Shown here piece by piece: positions 34,555-42,854 of a stretch of 64,000 nt of DNA. How positions within the stretch are numbered: the first letter of the stretch is position 1; the number at the start of each line of letters is the position of its first letter. Made by a program: the position numbers and the translations under genes. Source of the DNA: Rufibacter immobilis (GTDB taxonomy: Bacteria > Bacteroidota > Bacteroidia > Cytophagales > Hymenobacteraceae); contig NZ_RJJE01000009.1 in NCBI RefSeq assembly GCF_003721565.1, positions 310,001 to 374,000 of the forward strand, read 5' to 3'. The notes beneath the pieces are model-generated. The model saw only the letters and a list, made by a program, of their open reading frames with translations, did not search any database and was not told where the DNA came from.

Positions 34555-34571
34555 AAACCAGCGGAAGGCGC

Positions 34572-36551
34572 TCACCTACTCACCACAATGCCCAGCATGT
34601 CGGCGATCTGTTTCTCGAAATCTTTGAGGGTTTTGATGGTGCGCAGGGTTTTGTCCAGCTCGGCGGGGTCTGTGATCTTGGGCAGCGTGTCCATCTGGTC
34701 TTTGATCATGAGCTGCACGTTGCGCCATTTAAGCCGCAGCACTTCGCGCTCAGAGCCATAGGTGACCAGGTCAACCTCACGCGGCACGAAGATCTCGTGG
34801 CTGGCCCAGCCGTCGCTCAGTTCATACTTTTCGCTCACCAGGTCAATCACCTCATTGCGGATCTCCTTTTCCTCGTGCTGCATAAACTCGGAGGCCGTGG
34901 GCAGAAAACCCTGCTCCAGCTTGAGGCGGCACATGTCAAAGAGGCGTTTGTAGATAGGGGTTTTGAACTCAATGTCTTCCAGCTCGCTGAGCATGAATTG
35001 GCTGGCGGTGAGCCCCTCCTCCACTTCCTTGTCGGCGTAGTTCAGGATGAGGCGGATGACCTCGCGTTCCCTGATGCGGAGCAAATTGCTCTGGTCGGCC
35101 TCCTGCTGGTCTTCCTCCTCGTACATGGCGGCCTCCGCGGCAGCGGCTGCCTCGGCCTCAGCGGCCATTTCCTCAAAAGAGCCGGGCGCGTACGAAGCCG
35201 GCGAAGGTGCCGACGGTTGTTGCCGGGCGGCTTTCTGCTCTGAGAGGTGGATTTTGTTGTACTCAGAGATCAGCACCTGCTCGTCTATCCCGAACTGAAT
35301 GCTGCACCGCTGCAAGAAAACGGAGCGTTTGATGGCATCCGGAATCTTGGCGATGGACACCACCATTTCCCGGATAGCCTCGGCTTTCTTCACCGGGTTG
35401 TCCTTAGCCTCCTGCGCGAAGAGCTCAGACTTGAACGAGATAAAGTCCTGGCTGTGGGCCTTGAGGTATTCCTTGAACTTGGTGTCGCCTACCTTCCGGA
35501 TGTAGCTGTCTGGGTCGTCGCCGTCTGGGAATAAAACCACGTTCACGTTGAGGCCACCTTCCAGAATAAGGTCTATCCCGCGCAAAGAGGCTTTGATCCC
35601 GGCTGGGTCGCCGTCATAGAGCACCGTGATGTTCTTGGTGTAGCGCCCGATGAGCTTGATCTGGTTCTCCGTGAGAGACGTGCCCGAAGAAGCCACCACG
35701 TTCTCAATGCCGCCCTGGTGCAGCGAAAGCACATCCAGGTAGCCTTCCACCAGAAAACACTCGTCTTCCTGCCGGATGGCCTGCTTGGCCTGGAACATGC
35801 CGTAGAGCACATCAGACTTATGGTAGATGGGGCTCTCCGGGGAGTTGACGTACTTAGGCGATTTTTTGTCGTTGCTCTTGAGCGTACGCGCGCCAAACCC
35901 AATGGTACGGCCACTTACGTTCTGGATGGGGAACATGACCCGCCCCCTGAACCGGTCATACTGCTTGCCTTCCTCCTTCTTGACAATGGTGAGGCCCGTT
36001 TCTTCCAGATATTTGAGAGAGAAACCCTTCTCCAGGGCAGCTTTGGTAAAATCATCCCAACTGTCTAGGCTGTAGCCTAGCTCAAACTTCTGGATGGTGG
36101 CCACTGAGAGCCCGCGCTGTTTGAAGTAGGGTGCGCCTATGCTCTGCCCCTCATCGTTCTTGTGGAGGGCGTTTACGAAATACTGTTTGGCGAAATCTGA
36201 GAGGATGTAGAGGCTGTCGCGCTCGTTCTGGGCCTGTACCGCCGCGGGGCTCTGGTCTTCCTCAATCTCAATGTTGTACTTTTTGGCCAGGTACCGGAGC
36301 GCCTCCACGTAACCGGTGCCCTCAATGTCCATGATGAACTGCACGGAGTTACCGGCCTTGCCGCACCCGAAGCACTTGTAAATGCCTTTCTTGGGCGCTA
36401 CGCTGAACGAGGGCGACTTCTCATGGTGGAACGGGCAGCAGGCCCACATATTCTGCCCTTTTTTCTTCAAATCCACAAAATCACCCACCACCTCCACAAT
36501 GTCGGCGTGCTGGATGATCTGGTCAACAACTTCTTTCTTTATCAGGGCCAT
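34572..36551 (-). CDS. dnaG: DNA primase
   Basis: The 659-residue primase making RNA primers at the replication fork. The N-terminal zinc-binding domain has CPFHHEKSPSF and CFGCGKAGN. The RNA-polymerase core with TOPRIM fold has ECFLVEGYLDVLSLHQ and YDGDPAG. A Glu/Ala-rich linker (about 450-490) precedes the C-terminal helicase-binding domain. Length is normal for Bacteroidota. The gene is not in a sigma-factor operon here, unlike the dnaG-rpoD arrangement of Proteobacteria. Confidence 0.97.
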   Translation of the reverse strand: MALIKKEVVDQIIQHADIVEVVGDFVDLKKKGQNMWACCPFHHEKSPSFSVAPKKGIYKCFGCGKAGNSVQFIMDIEGTGYVEALRYLAKKYNIEIEEDQSPAAVQAQNERDSLYILSDFAKQYFVNALHKNDEGQSIGAPYFKQRGLSVATIQKFELGYSLDSWDDFTKAALEKGFSLKYLEETGLTIVKKEEGKQYDRFRGRVMFPIQNVSGRTIGFGARTLKSNDKKSPKYVNSPESPIYHKSDVLYGMFQAKQAIRQEDECFLVEGYLDVLSLHQGGIENVVASSGTSLTENQIKLIGRYTKNITVLYDGDPAGIKASLRGIDLILEGGLNVNVVLFPDGDDPDSYIRKVGDTKFKEYLKAHSQDFISFKSELFAQEAKDNPVKKAEAIREMVVSIAKIPDAIKRSVFLQRCSIQFGIDEQVLISEYNKIHLSEQKAARQQPSAPSPASYAPGSFEEMAAEAEAAAAAEAAMYEEEDQQEADQSNLLRIREREVIRLILNYADKEVEEGLTASQFMLSELEDIEFKTPIYKRLFDMCRLKLEQGFLPTASEFMQHEEKEIRNEVIDLVSEKYELSDGWASHEIFVPREVDLVTYGSEREVLRLKWRNVQLMIKDQMDTLPKITDPAELDKTLRTIKTLKDFEKQIADMLGIVVSR

Positions 36552-36652
36552 GGTACTCTAAGGTAAGCGGTAGACAAAGATAAGTAATATGCCTGTTGAA
36601 TGTCTGGTATCTATCCGTCTTTCAGAAAAGCAATCCTTCAGGTTGCCGAAAA

Positions 36653-36736
36653 AACAAAAACGCCAGCAGTTCTTGCTGGCATTCTGGAGAGGAAATGCGT
36701 TTAGGGGCTATTTTTGGAAAAACGGCTCCTAAACAG
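36653..36736. repeat. Duplicated 3' flank: hairpin plus palindromic repeat, copy 1
   Basis: ACAAAAACGCCAGCA, a small hairpin GCCAGCA/TGCTGGC, TCTGGAGAGGAAATG, then a palindromic repeat (36694-36736). The same order and nearly the same sequence recur at 40131-40215. In this copy the repeat's left arm contains the stop codon of the lipoprotein gene (TTA at 36701). Confidence 0.85.
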
Positions 36737-37630
36737 ATGCTTCATTATTATATCCCCTTCAAAGGCACCTTCCTTAAATTGAATTACTTCAACATCTGCT
36801 GCGGTTGGGCCTACGGTACGCTGCAATGTAATATCAAAAGTTCCTTTTATCATTTTAGTATTTTGATCCCACTCTGTTATCTCTACTTCTGATACCTTAT
36901 GGACCTGAAATACTTTTCTAATTTTGTCGTTCTCATACTCATAGGAAAAACCGCTTACAGCTACAGGCGCCTTGTACTTGCCGGTTCCTTTAAAATCTAC
37001 TAATACATGTATCGTTCCTGTTTCATGGTAAAGAGACAATTTAAGTGAGTCTACCTGTGGTGAATGTCGCAACAACTTTATTTCTGGAGCTTTGGCTGGT
37101 TTCCACGTGAATGTTTTTCTAGAACCAGTACTCTGTGACGGTTTTTTCACTACAGCAGTGCCTTTTAATAGTTCTCCTGTGAAATCAATATTTTCCTGTT
37201 TATATGCTGTACCACTGGCTGGTGCTTTCTTCAAACGTATTTGGAGGAGGCCCTCAATTGCTTTTGTCTCTGCATCCCACTTGGAGATATCCAACTCAGA
37301 AATTCTATCATTCGCATCAACAGAATAGGTACTTTTAACTTCGTCTTCGTCTCCCCCTCCCATCTTATAGTAGTTTACTGTCCCTACCTCAGATAAGATG
37401 TATTTCCCCTGACCTTTAAACCTCACCTTCATCTCTAATTTCCCACCTTGTCTGAATGCTACTAGATACAAAGAATCCTCTGTCTCATTAAGGGTAAATG
37501 TTGCTGGTTTCTCCGAGACCCAAACCACTGGAAGATCTTGTAACTCCAGGGCTTCTTCCATCTCATTTTTGTCACAAGAAATACACACGTAAACAAGCAG
37601 CAGTAATTGGATTTTCTTTAAATATTTCAT
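36701..37630 (-). CDS. DUF6252-like lipoprotein with two repeats
   Basis: A 309-residue lipoprotein (lipobox CISC, Cys about 19). It has two copies of a beta-rich domain of the DUF6252-like type, each ending in the pattern VSELEI-x-x-W-D-x-x-T-K-x-I-x-G-x-F/L, here seen as ISELDISKWDAETKAIEGLL and VEITEWDQNTKMIKGTF. The last dozen codons (LFRSRFSKNSP) are supplied by the palindromic repeat. The gene is divergent from an ECF sigma operon and is a paralogue of the lipoprotein gene at 40220. AT-richer than the core genes. Function unknown. Confidence 0.8.
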   Translation of the reverse strand: MKYLKKIQLLLLVYVCISCDKNEMEEALELQDLPVVWVSEKPATFTLNETEDSLYLVAFRQGGKLEMKVRFKGQGKYILSEVGTVNYYKMGGGDEDEVKSTYSVDANDRISELDISKWDAETKAIEGLLQIRLKKAPASGTAYKQENIDFTGELLKGTAVVKKPSQSTGSRKTFTWKPAKAPEIKLLRHSPQVDSLKLSLYHETGTIHVLVDFKGTGKYKAPVAVSGFSYEYENDKIRKVFQVHKVSEVEITEWDQNTKMIKGTFDITLQRTVGPTAADVEVIQFKEGAFEGDIIMKHLFRSRFSKNSP

Positions 37631-37964
37631 TGGTGCAGTTATTAAGATTAAGAGATATATTTCAAATTATTTCTGTAGATACTGTTATAAATTAAAATGC
37701 TCAAATTGAAGGGACTTGGCAGCAGTCTTTATCAACTATTACGATCTGGGAACAAGCTACCGCTGCCTGTGAAAATAAATTAATTTTACAGGCAGCGAAT
37801 CCTGTACTTCTGTTCGTAAATAACATTAAACCCTCTTTCTCTGGAGAGAAGTTGATTCATCACTTGTAGTATTTACAGATAAAGCAATCGCTAATATGTA
37901 AAAGGAAGAGGCACTACTTTTTTCCTCTTTTGGCTTTTTATATTTCCCATTTTTAACCAATAGC
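37631..37964. other. Divergent intergenic region with inverted repeat
   Basis: An AT-rich gap between the divergent lipoprotein and sigma-factor genes. It contains an inverted repeat GCTGCCTGT...ACAGGCAGC (37762-37796) whose AT-rich inner bases also pair. Both genes start away from it, so it is not a terminator; it may be regulatory. Otherwise I see nothing in it. Confidence 0.4.
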
Positions 37965-38543
37965 GTGTTTTTCAGGAAAAACAGCAAATCTTTCCATTTA
38001 TCTGATACGCTGGAAGGCTGCCTCAAGGGAAAGCAAAGCGCGCAGAAGAAACTCTATGAGCACTATTATAGCTTCGCTAAAAGTATTTGCCTTAGGTATG
38101 CGGCAAACCAGCAACAGGCCGAAGAGATGGTGAATGATGGTTTCCTTAAAGTGCTGGAAAACCTGGAGCAGTACGACATGACTAGGAATTTTGAAGCGTG
38201 GTTTAGAACTGTAGTAGTGAGGACCAGCGTTGATTATTTCCGCAAGCACCAAGCCAAGGGCACCAGTTTGGAACTGGATGTCACTTTAGAACTGGAGTAC
38301 GAGGACAACCTTTTGGAAACTATTTCTGCTGAGGAAATTCTACATCTGGTTCAACAGCTACCCCCCACTTACCGAACCGTCTTTTCTCTTTTTGTGGTAG
38401 AAGGGTATAGCCACGCTGAAATAGCAGAGATGTTAGGTATCAATGAAAGCACCTCCAGGTCTAATCTGACAAAAGCCCGTGGCAAATTGCAAGAATGGGT
38501 AAAAAAGTATTATCCTGCATTCCAGAAAACAAATGTCTCATAA
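37965..38543 (+). CDS. ECF-type RNA polymerase sigma factor
   Basis: A 192-residue sigma-70 family protein with a GTG start at 37965. Region 2 is CLKGKQSAQKKLYEHYYSFA through EEMVNDGFLKVLEN; region 4 is the helix-turn-helix VVEGYSHAEIAEMLGINEST followed by SRSNLTKARGKLQEWVKK. It overlaps the downstream gene by 11 bases, which encodes its probable membrane regulator. Typical of Bacteroidota sigma/anti-sigma pairs that respond to envelope or nutrient signals. Confidence 0.92.
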   Translation: MFFRKNSKSFHLSDTLEGCLKGKQSAQKKLYEHYYSFAKSICLRYAANQQQAEEMVNDGFLKVLENLEQYDMTRNFEAWFRTVVVRTSVDYFRKHQAKGTSLELDVTLELEYEDNLLETISAEEILHLVQQLPPTYRTVFSLFVVEGYSHAEIAEMLGINESTSRSNLTKARGKLQEWVKKYYPAFQKTNVS

Positions 38544-40029
38544 GCACTTTGATCAACAGATAAAAAAGAAGCTGGAATCTGTGCAACCTCCTTATGATCC
38601 GGCAGCCTGGCAGAGGTTCCAGCCACTTCTTCCCCAGCCTGGGCACGTGCTGCTCCTGCAGAAGTATGGCAGCTTGCTTTTCGGTGGAATTGCTACAATA
38701 GCATTTATCATTACTTTGTTCTTTTACCACCAAGAACACCGCCAGAATAAGCAATTGAAAAAAGAAATCATTGCTTTACAAACTGCTTCTTCTATTCGTG
38801 AGCAGCGCCCGTCACCCTCCGTTTCAGTAACTAAACCAAGCCAAAGCACTCAATTTAGCAGTACAAACCCTTCAACTATTAGAGTTGCTCCAGACACATT
38901 TTATGTTATAAGAGAAGTATTCATTAAGAAGGAAAGCGATAACCAAGTACGCCGTTCTACACTACCTGACATCACTCATGGTACTTTAGATGCTGAAAAT
39001 CCGCTAGGCAAAACCCATATGGATAGACTTTGTTCTTCTTCAGTGCTAATACAGGAAAATACAGCAGCTTTCTATGTGAAAAGGAATGAAGTTTTGGCAG
39101 AAAGTACTTTTGGCATTCAAGCCACAGCTGCTCAAACAAGAAAGGATACGTTGATAGGTCTACATGCGGATAAATTGATAGACTCAGCCGCACTAGTTCC
39201 ACAACTTGATTCTGTATTTGTAACGGCAACGGACTCCTTGGCTACCATGGTGATTGACGAGAAACACACTCAGTCAGATTCGGCTGAAAAGGCGTCCTCT
39301 TTACCACTTTCCCCTATTCGTCTTGGCATAAGTAGTAACAAGGCCAAAGGGCAAGAGATAACCTACGGTCCTTTCTTTGAGTATTTTATAGGCAAGAGAG
39401 TAAGTATAGAAGCGGGAATTCACTTCTCGCCTTCTTACAAAGAAAGGTACCATACTATTTCAGACTTCAATGAGAAAACAGGCTTAAGCTTTGGAGACGA
39501 ATATCCTGGTAGCATTTCTAAACATGATGTGCTCGTCATTAACAAGTACAATACCTTTACCGTCACTAGACGTGACTCTCTAGATCAGAACGGCAATGCC
39601 CAAGTAAGGTATGACACTGTCACTACCGTGAGGTATGATAGTACCTACAACTCAAGATTAGACTCTGTTCAGTCCATCAACCGCTTTACTAGGACAGTGA
39701 GGCTACCCCTGAGAATAAATTATTATCGGCCTATTACCCCTAATCTTTCAATTTTGGTGGTGACAGGTTCTAGTTTAGAGTTATCTGTAAGCCAACGCGT
39801 CCGTTTCAAGAGTGTTTCTACAAACCACGAAAAGAATGTACAGTTTGATAAGAAAGTTTCTCCTGTCACCTTCAATAACCTATTCTTTGGTGCAGGAATA
39901 GAGTACCACTACAAAAAACTAGCTTTTCAGTTAGTTCCCTATTACCACCACCAATTAAAATCCTCTAATTACAGGAAAACCAAATCAACAGTAGGCGCAA
40001 ATGTGAGTCTAAGATTCAACTTACAATGA
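38533..40029 (+). CDS. Anti-sigma-like protein fused to an outer-membrane-type barrel
   Basis: A 498-residue protein. Residues 1-45 (DQQIKKKLESVQPPYDPAAW) are a short cytoplasmic domain like those of Bacteroidota anti-sigma proteins; 48-72 is one membrane helix; about 73-265 is a Ser/Thr-rich periplasmic linker; about 265-498 resembles an OMP_b-brl porin-like domain (YGPFFEYFIGKRVSIEAGIHF ends in VGANVSLRFN). The gene overlaps the sigma factor gene by 11 bases. The layout would link the inner membrane to a beta-barrel domain; whether the barrel is inserted in the outer membrane is unknown. Confidence 0.8.
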   Translation: MSHKHFDQQIKKKLESVQPPYDPAAWQRFQPLLPQPGHVLLLQKYGSLLFGGIATIAFIITLFFYHQEHRQNKQLKKEIIALQTASSIREQRPSPSVSVTKPSQSTQFSSTNPSTIRVAPDTFYVIREVFIKKESDNQVRRSTLPDITHGTLDAENPLGKTHMDRLCSSSVLIQENTAAFYVKRNEVLAESTFGIQATAAQTRKDTLIGLHADKLIDSAALVPQLDSVFVTATDSLATMVIDEKHTQSDSAEKASSLPLSPIRLGISSNKAKGQEITYGPFFEYFIGKRVSIEAGIHFSPSYKERYHTISDFNEKTGLSFGDEYPGSISKHDVLVINKYNTFTVTRRDSLDQNGNAQVRYDTVTTVRYDSTYNSRLDSVQSINRFTRTVRLPLRINYYRPITPNLSILVVTGSSLELSVSQRVRFKSVSTNHEKNVQFDKKVSPVTFNNLFFGAGIEYHYKKLAFQLVPYYHHQLKSSNYRKTKSTVGANVSLRFNLQ

Positions 40030-40097
40030 CACCACCTCAAATGGAATGAAGAAAATATTATTACCCTTGGGACAGTGTACCGCTAAAAAAGCAAAGC

Positions 40098-40127
40098 AGA
40101 TGTGGCTTTCATCTTAAAGCCACATCT
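40098..40127. terminator. Intrinsic terminator of the sigma/anti-sigma operon
   Basis: AGATGTGGCTTT pairs exactly with AAAGCCACATCT over a 6-base loop, 70 bases after the stop; followed by AAAACAAAAA (good for the minus strand). Confidence 0.65.
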
Positions 40128-40130
40128 AAA

Positions 40131-40215
40131 ACAAAAACGCCAGCTGCTTGAGGCGGCTGGCGTTCTGGAGAGGAAATGCGTTTAGGGGCTGTTTTTGGGA
40201 AAACGGCTCCTAAAC
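40131..40215. repeat. Duplicated 3' flank: hairpin plus palindromic repeat, copy 2
   Basis: Close copy of 36653-36736: ACAAAAACGCCAGC, a hairpin CGCCAGC/GCTGGCG, TCTGGAGAGGAAATG, and a palindromic repeat (40174-40215) with the same unusual right arm ACGGCTCCTAAAC. Confidence 0.87.
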
Positions 40216-40219
40216 GAGT

Positions 40220-40750
40220 CTAATCAAATGTAACATTTTTCAAAGTTCCCTGAAATTCACCCTCTGTGAAGCTTAACGTTTCAGGAGCATTTGGGTCAAG
40301 AGGTCTGTTACCGTAGTTCTCTAGTTTAGCCGTGAACTGAAAAGTACCTCTAATGGCTTTGGTGTCTGGGTTCCATTCTGTGATCACCACTTGGCCTTGC
40401 TGACCGTTGTTTCCATGTGCATAGTAAGAAACGGTAATCTCACCACCTTCCAGATCATCATATTTTGCCGTTCCGTTACTTGGAATGGGATAGGTACCCA
40501 CGCCCTTGAAAGCAATCTGAAGCGAAACGTTCCCTTCTGCCCTGTGCCCAACTATCGTTAAAGAATCTAAGTTTTCATAGCCCTTAATACTATAAATACT
40601 GATACTCGGCGCTGACTCGGCTTCCCACTTAACACCGTCTTTTTTGGTGACGAAGTAATTTTCAGGGGCCGGATCTTCTTCCTCTTCCTCGCAGGAAAAG
40701 ACAAACAGGAGCGCCAATAATGAAAAGAGAAGAGTACGCAAATGTTTCAT
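40220..40750 (-). CDS. DUF6252-like lipoprotein
   Basis: A 176-residue lipoprotein with lipobox FVFSC (Cys 20) followed by EEEEED. It has one beta-rich domain of the type found twice in the gene at 36701, ending VVITEWNPDTKAIRGTFQF and then LSFTEGEFQGTL. Here the protein ends (LKNVTFD) just before the palindromic repeat, while the paralogue reads into it. A single-gene unit, divergent from mrp with 348 bases between. Function unknown. Confidence 0.8.
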   Translation of the reverse strand: MKHLRTLLFSLLALLFVFSCEEEEEDPAPENYFVTKKDGVKWEAESAPSISIYSIKGYENLDSLTIVGHRAEGNVSLQIAFKGVGTYPIPSNGTAKYDDLEGGEITVSYYAHGNNGQQGQVVITEWNPDTKAIRGTFQFTAKLENYGNRPLDPNAPETLSFTEGEFQGTLKNVTFD

Positions 40751-40870
40751 GTGATATTATATAAAAAATCAAAGTTAATTCGTTTCACGCACACATACAA
40801 TCCGCCTATTAGTATAACTATTCTTTTCTATATAGGATCATGCCATATGGCTGAGACCGCCTCTGGAAAT

Positions 40871-40922
40871 GGCAATGCGTTTAGGGGCTGTTTTTGGAAA
40901 AACAGCCCCTAAACGCATTGCC
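40871..40922. repeat. Palindromic repeat, perfect copy in a divergent gap
   Basis: A perfect 25-bp stem with a GG centre; outer arms GGCAATGCG and CGCATTGCC. This is the only full copy lying between two divergently transcribed genes, so it cannot end either transcript. A decayed half copy (TTAGGGGAAACTAGCCTCTAAACGCC) follows at 41009-41034. Confidence 0.95.
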
Positions 40923-41062
40923 TAATACAGTCTGGAAAAGCAGTTGCGGGTACAACCGGAGAGCATATTTGAACTTCAAATCCATTAATTTTCTGGTTTT
41001 ACCTTTCTTAGGGGAAACTAGCCTCTAAACGCCAAGTGATAGCTTGTTAAACAGATAGTTTG

Positions 41063-41070
41063 TACCTTTG
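41063..41070 (+). promoter_or_regulatory. Candidate -7 box (TACCTTTG) of mrp
   Basis: Matches TAnnTTTG, 28 bases before the mrp ATG. A TTG lies 16 bases upstream (41044), slightly close for a -33 box. Confidence 0.5.
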
Positions 41071-41098
41071 TAGAAGCGCATTTTACGCTGTTTTACCT

Positions 41099-42202
41099 AT
41101 GGCAATTACCCAAGAAGACGTATTAAAAGCCCTCAGCTATGTAGAGGAACCAGACCTGGGCAAAGACCTGGTGACCCTGAACATGGTGGAGGATGTACAG
41201 ATAAACGGTCTGGACGTGACCTTCACCGTCATCCTGACCACTCCCGCCTGTCCGCTGAAAGACCTCATCCGGAACGCCTGCATCAGGGCCATCCATACCA
41301 TGGTCGACAAAGACGCCAACGTGACGGTGAACATGACCTCGCGCGTGACCTCGGCCCGCCAGGACAACCAGGCCTTGCTCAAAGGCGTGAAGAACATCAT
41401 TGCGGTGGCCTCTGGTAAAGGCGGCGTGGGCAAATCTACGCTTACCGCTAACCTGGCCGTGGCGCTGGCCCAGTCGGGTGCCAAAGTTGGCCTGGTAGAT
41501 GCTGATATCTCTGGCCCGTCTGTGCCTACCATGTTTGGCGTGGAAGATGCCCGTCCGGCGGTGTACCGCATGCCCGACGGCCGCAACCTCATTGAGCCCA
41601 TTGAGAAGTTCGGGATCAAGCTCATGTCCATCGGGTTCCTGGCTCCCGCCGAGAGCGCAGTGGTGTGGCGCGGCCCTATGGCCAGCTCGGCGCTGAAGCA
41701 GTTCATCACGGAGGTAGACTGGGGCGAATTGGATTATTTGCTCATTGACCTTCCGCCGGGAACCAGCGACATCCACTTAACGTTGGTACAGACAGTACCG
41801 GTAACGGGCGCGGTTATTGTCACTACCCCCCAGAAGGTAGCCATTGCCGATGCCGTGAAAGGTTTGCAGATGTTCCGGCAGCCGCAGATCAACGTGCCGA
41901 TATTAGGTTTGGTGGAGAATATGGCCTATTTTACCCCCGCTGAGCTTCCGGAGAACAAGTATTACATCTTCGGGCAGGGCGGCGGCCGAGATTTAGCCGA
42001 GCGCTACGGAATCCCTTTCATTGGGGAGATTCCGCTGGTGCAGAGCATCAGGGAGAACGGCGACCAGGGCACTCCGCAGATTCTGCAGGAAGGTAACCCG
42101 GCCTCTCAGGCATTTGACGCAGTGGCCCAGGAACTGGCCCGCCAGGTGTCGGTGAGAAACGCCAGCCTGGCCAAAACCAAAGTAGTAGAAATTAAAGCGT
42201 AA
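41099..42202 (+). CDS. Mrp/ApbC-type P-loop ATPase for Fe-S assembly
   Basis: A 367-residue protein with an N-terminal MIP18-like domain (1-85, VEEPDLGKDLVTLNMVED) and a deviant-Walker P-loop NTPase (ASGKGGVGKSTLTANLA, then DADISGPSVPTM). The Mrp/Nbp35 family carries and transfers Fe-S clusters. The ATG at 41099 is chosen; the longer frame adds 13 residues that do not fit the family. The family's C-terminal CxxC is not obvious here (ENMAYFTP is in its place). The NifU-like gene begins 4 bases after the stop, so the two form an Fe-S assembly operon. Confidence 0.93.
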   Translation: MAITQEDVLKALSYVEEPDLGKDLVTLNMVEDVQINGLDVTFTVILTTPACPLKDLIRNACIRAIHTMVDKDANVTVNMTSRVTSARQDNQALLKGVKNIIAVASGKGGVGKSTLTANLAVALAQSGAKVGLVDADISGPSVPTMFGVEDARPAVYRMPDGRNLIEPIEKFGIKLMSIGFLAPAESAVVWRGPMASSALKQFITEVDWGELDYLLIDLPPGTSDIHLTLVQTVPVTGAVIVTTPQKVAIADAVKGLQMFRQPQINVPILGLVENMAYFTPAELPENKYYIFGQGGGRDLAERYGIPFIGEIPLVQSIRENGDQGTPQILQEGNPASQAFDAVAQELARQVSVRNASLAKTKVVEIKA

Positions 42203-42206
42203 AGAT

Positions 42207-42476
42207 ATGGCAGAGAACGCACTCAATGAGATTTTACTCCAGCAAGTGGAGCAAGCCTTAGACACCATCCGCCCGTACCTGAAAACCGACGGCGGCGACG
42301 TGAAGGTGCTGGAAATCACCGAGGATCGGGTGGTACAGCTGGAACTGATGGGTGCCTGCGGCTCCTGCCCCATGTCTGCCATGACCTTCAAGGGTGGTAT
42401 TGAGCAGGCCATCATGCGCGCCGTACCAGAGATAAAAGGAATTGAAGCCGTGAACCTGACGCCTATGGACGTTTAG
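42207..42476 (+). CDS. NifU C-terminal domain (Nfu-type) Fe-S scaffold
   Basis: An 89-residue protein consisting of a NifU C-terminal domain. The cluster-binding CGSCPMSAMT (CxxC) is present, with the family pattern RPYLKTDGGDVKVLEI before it. It carries a 4Fe-4S cluster to apo-proteins. It lies 4 bases after the mrp stop and probably works with that ATPase. Terminator and palindromic repeat follow. Confidence 0.95.
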   Translation: MAENALNEILLQQVEQALDTIRPYLKTDGGDVKVLEITEDRVVQLELMGACGSCPMSAMTFKGGIEQAIMRAVPEIKGIEAVNLTPMDV

Positions 42477-42503
42477 GAATCCTTCTTCCTGTACATACTT
42501 ATG

Positions 42504-42536
42504 AAACCCACCGGTGGCTGCGCTGCCGGTGGGTTT
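42504..42536 (+). terminator. Intrinsic terminator of the mrp-nifU operon
   Basis: AAACCCACCGG pairs with CCGGTGGGTTT and is followed by TCTGTTT of the adjacent repeat. Confidence 0.8.
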
Positions 42537-42537
42537 T

Positions 42538-42577
42538 CTGTTTAGGGGCTGTTTTTGGGAAAAGAGCCCCTAAACGC
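42538..42577. repeat. Palindromic repeat, full copy
   Basis: CTGTTTAGGGGCTG-T5-GGG on the left, AGAGCCCCTAAACGC on the right; outer arms not complementary here. It directly follows the terminator. Confidence 0.88.
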
Positions 42578-42642
42578 ACCGCCTGGCTTTACGGACCAAG
42601 AACAAACGCTCCCGTTTTCTCCCAGACTTTCTATATTTGATA

Positions 42643-42818
42643 GTCCTTTGAAAGTAATGATGCCACTCGCTCGCGTCCCGCGAGTGTGCGCTATGGGCGG
42701 CCTCTGGCCAAGCCTTTGTATATTTAATGTCTGCAATGCGGCGGGACGCTGCAAGGAGCTCACACTCGCGGGACGCGAGCGAGGGTTTTGTTTTAGCCAG
42801 TCATTACTTTCAGAGGAC
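42643..42818. mobile_element. MITE-like element upstream of fahA
   Basis: A 176-base non-coding element. Terminal repeats GTCCTTTGAAAGTAATGA (42643-42660) and its complement (42801-42818) match with one mismatch. An inner, perfect 23-bp inverted repeat starts CTCGCTCGCGTCCCGCG (42666-42688 and 42761-42783). The nine bases CTATATTTG occur on both sides (42631 and 42823), like a target-site duplication but a few bases away from the ends. No ORF or transposase inside. Confidence 0.65.
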
Positions 42819-42823
42819 AATCC

Positions 42824-42831
42824 TATATTTG
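42824..42831 (+). promoter_or_regulatory. Candidate -7 box (TATATTTG) of fahA
   Basis: Exact TAnnTTTG match 23 bases before the fahA ATG. An identical box lies at 42632-42639 on the far side of the MITE-like element. Confidence 0.5.
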
Positions 42832-42854
42832 TCTAAGAACCTTACTTTACCGCC

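Noticed and set aside
34383-34571. FMN riboswitch before ribBA
   Set aside because: No AGGG-x-GGGTGAAAT-like conserved core was found in the region.
42542-42820. 92-codon minus-strand frame between nifU and fahA
   Set aside because: Made of the palindromic repeat and the MITE-like element; the tail FPKNSP is the translated repeat.
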